From Vibrionaceae bacterium (GTDB lineage Bacteria; Pseudomonadota; Gammaproteobacteria; Enterobacterales; Vibrionaceae): a stretch of 64,000 bases of DNA. Every line of letters starts with the position of its first letter. Position 1 is the first letter of the stretch. Positions 63,093 to 64,000 of the stretch are shown here, piece by piece. The DNA lies in contig JAAEZQ010000001.1 of NCBI GenBank assembly GCA_018222805.1, positions 124,001 to 188,000 on the forward strand, in the 5' to 3' direction. The notes below the pieces were generated by a model, which had not been told where the DNA came from, searched no databases, and was given only the letters and a program-made list of their open reading frames with translations. The translations under genes and the position numbers were made by a program.

Positions 63093-63716
63093 TTGAATCT
63101 AGAGGTCAGGATGAGAAAGCAGCTACAAGTTGTGGTAACTGGTGGCCCTGGTGGTGGTAAAACCACTGCATTGGATTTATTTCGCAGAGAGCTGAGAGAG
63201 CAGATCGTTGTCGTTCCTGAAGCTGCTACTTTGCTTTTCTCCGGTGGCGTCGCCCGCTCAGAAAATGAACAAAGTAGTAAGATGGTACAAAAGACCATTT
63301 TCCAACTGCAAAAAAACCTCGAAGAGATCTATAAGATACAACATCCAGATAGATTGTTAGTCTGTGATCGTGGTTCGCTTGATGGCCTCGCATACTGGCC
63401 TAACTCAGAGAGTGATTTCTTTAAGCAAGTAAATTCGACATTCGAGAAGGAGCTTGAACGATATGATGCCGTGATATTTTTTGAGTCTGCTGCAGTATCT
63501 GGGCAAGACATCAGCAGCAACAACCCAACCAGATATGAGTCCCTGGACCAAGCGGCTAAATTGGACAGAAAACTACAACGAATATGGTCTAAGCATCCCA
63601 ATTTTTACTTTGTGGGCAGCTCGGAGTCTTTTGTTAGAAAGATCATGTTTGGAATCATGACATTAGAAAATGTGATTAACCGCTACCCTACTCACGCTCT
63701 GCAAAGACAAAAATAG
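63093..63716 (+). CDS. AAA family ATPase/NTPase (AAA_28-like)
   Basis: 'VVVTGGPGGGKTTALDLFRREL' Walker A, 'LLVCDRGSLDGLAYWP'. Start may be the internal ATG at 63111. Confidence 0.8.
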   Translation: MNLEVRMRKQLQVVVTGGPGGGKTTALDLFRRELREQIVVVPEAATLLFSGGVARSENEQSSKMVQKTIFQLQKNLEEIYKIQHPDRLLVCDRGSLDGLAYWPNSESDFFKQVNSTFEKELERYDAVIFFESAAVSGQDISSNNPTRYESLDQAAKLDRKLQRIWSKHPNFYFVGSSESFVRKIMFGIMTLENVINRYPTHALQRQK

Positions 63717-63731
63717 AACGAGCGGCTACAA

Positions 63732-64000
63732 CTATGCGTCAGAGATCACGGCCGTTGTGAAGCGATGAAGAACGATGTCTTCATTCCAGTAGGTTTCTGG
63801 CCACCCTCCTTTGCGCTTTAATGCACGAACGAACTGCTCAGAAGTTGGCAAGACTTCCCAGACAGAAGGTAGAAACACAGCACGGTGCCACTCATCCTCT
63901 AATAACAGCCCATCAATACCGGGACGCAATGCTGCCAGTAAGGTAGCTTCACCATGATTTTTAATAGGCACAAGGTCTGATAAGACGGAAATATCAACAT
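63732..64000 (-). CDS. AMMECR1-domain protein (AmmeMemoRadiSam system protein A), C-terminal part, runs off right edge
   Basis: Reading frame continues past the tracked start to the window end (...DISVLSDLVPIKNHGEATLLAALRPGIDGLLLEDEWHRAVFLPSVWEVLPTSEQFVRALKRKGGWPETYW), AMMECR1-type 'PGIDGLLLE...FLPSVWE.LP..EQFV.ALKRKGG'. Confidence 0.85.
   Translation of the reverse strand, partial: VDISVLSDLVPIKNHGEATLLAALRPGIDGLLLEDEWHRAVFLPSVWEVLPTSEQFVRALKRKGGWPETYWNEDIVLHRFTTAVISDA

Overview
This 64 kb window has the gene content and nucleotide style of a marine gammaproteobacterial chromosome, most likely Vibrio (inferred from gene content; possibly the secondary chromosome). It is mostly metabolic. 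From left to right: a partial OsmC-family gene with an untracked 40-aa membrane mini-ORF upstream; a CHASE4/degenerate-GGDEF/EAL protein; an nfeD-slipin pair; the glycine-betaine locus betIBA-proXWV; a divergent branched-chain amino-acid catabolism locus (valine/isoleucine-type operon on -, liuRABCDE on +); a mesX (DUF1852)-mesD folate-independent methionine synthase pair; an ABC transporter plus dgcN-dgcA D-glutamate locus with a divergent LysR gene; nitronate monooxygenase, CSD-DUF1294 and MscS genes; a SorA-like sulfite dehydrogenase with a di-haem cytochrome c; a seven-gene operon combining a complete LIV-type ABC transporter with two different acyl-adenylate/CoA-ligase genes; etfQO and etfBA; a deaminase/azoreductase/LysR cluster; a DOPA-dioxygenase-like gene; an MCP; an EamA transporter; an AAA NTPase; and a partial AMMECR1-domain gene. 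No rRNA, tRNA, CRISPR array, prophage or IS transposase was found. The most interesting signals are: (i) near-identical 16-bp palindromic LiuR-like sites at the liu/ivd divergent promoter, upstream of the uncharacterised LIV-ligase operon, and upstream of etfQO, which suggest one regulon and a possible undescribed acid uptake/activation system; (ii) a ~158-bp MITE-like palindromic element wedged just upstream of etfBA; (iii) the MesX/MesD pair; (iv) dgcNA with an ATPase-less ABC transporter; (v) the unlisted 40-aa membrane ORF.
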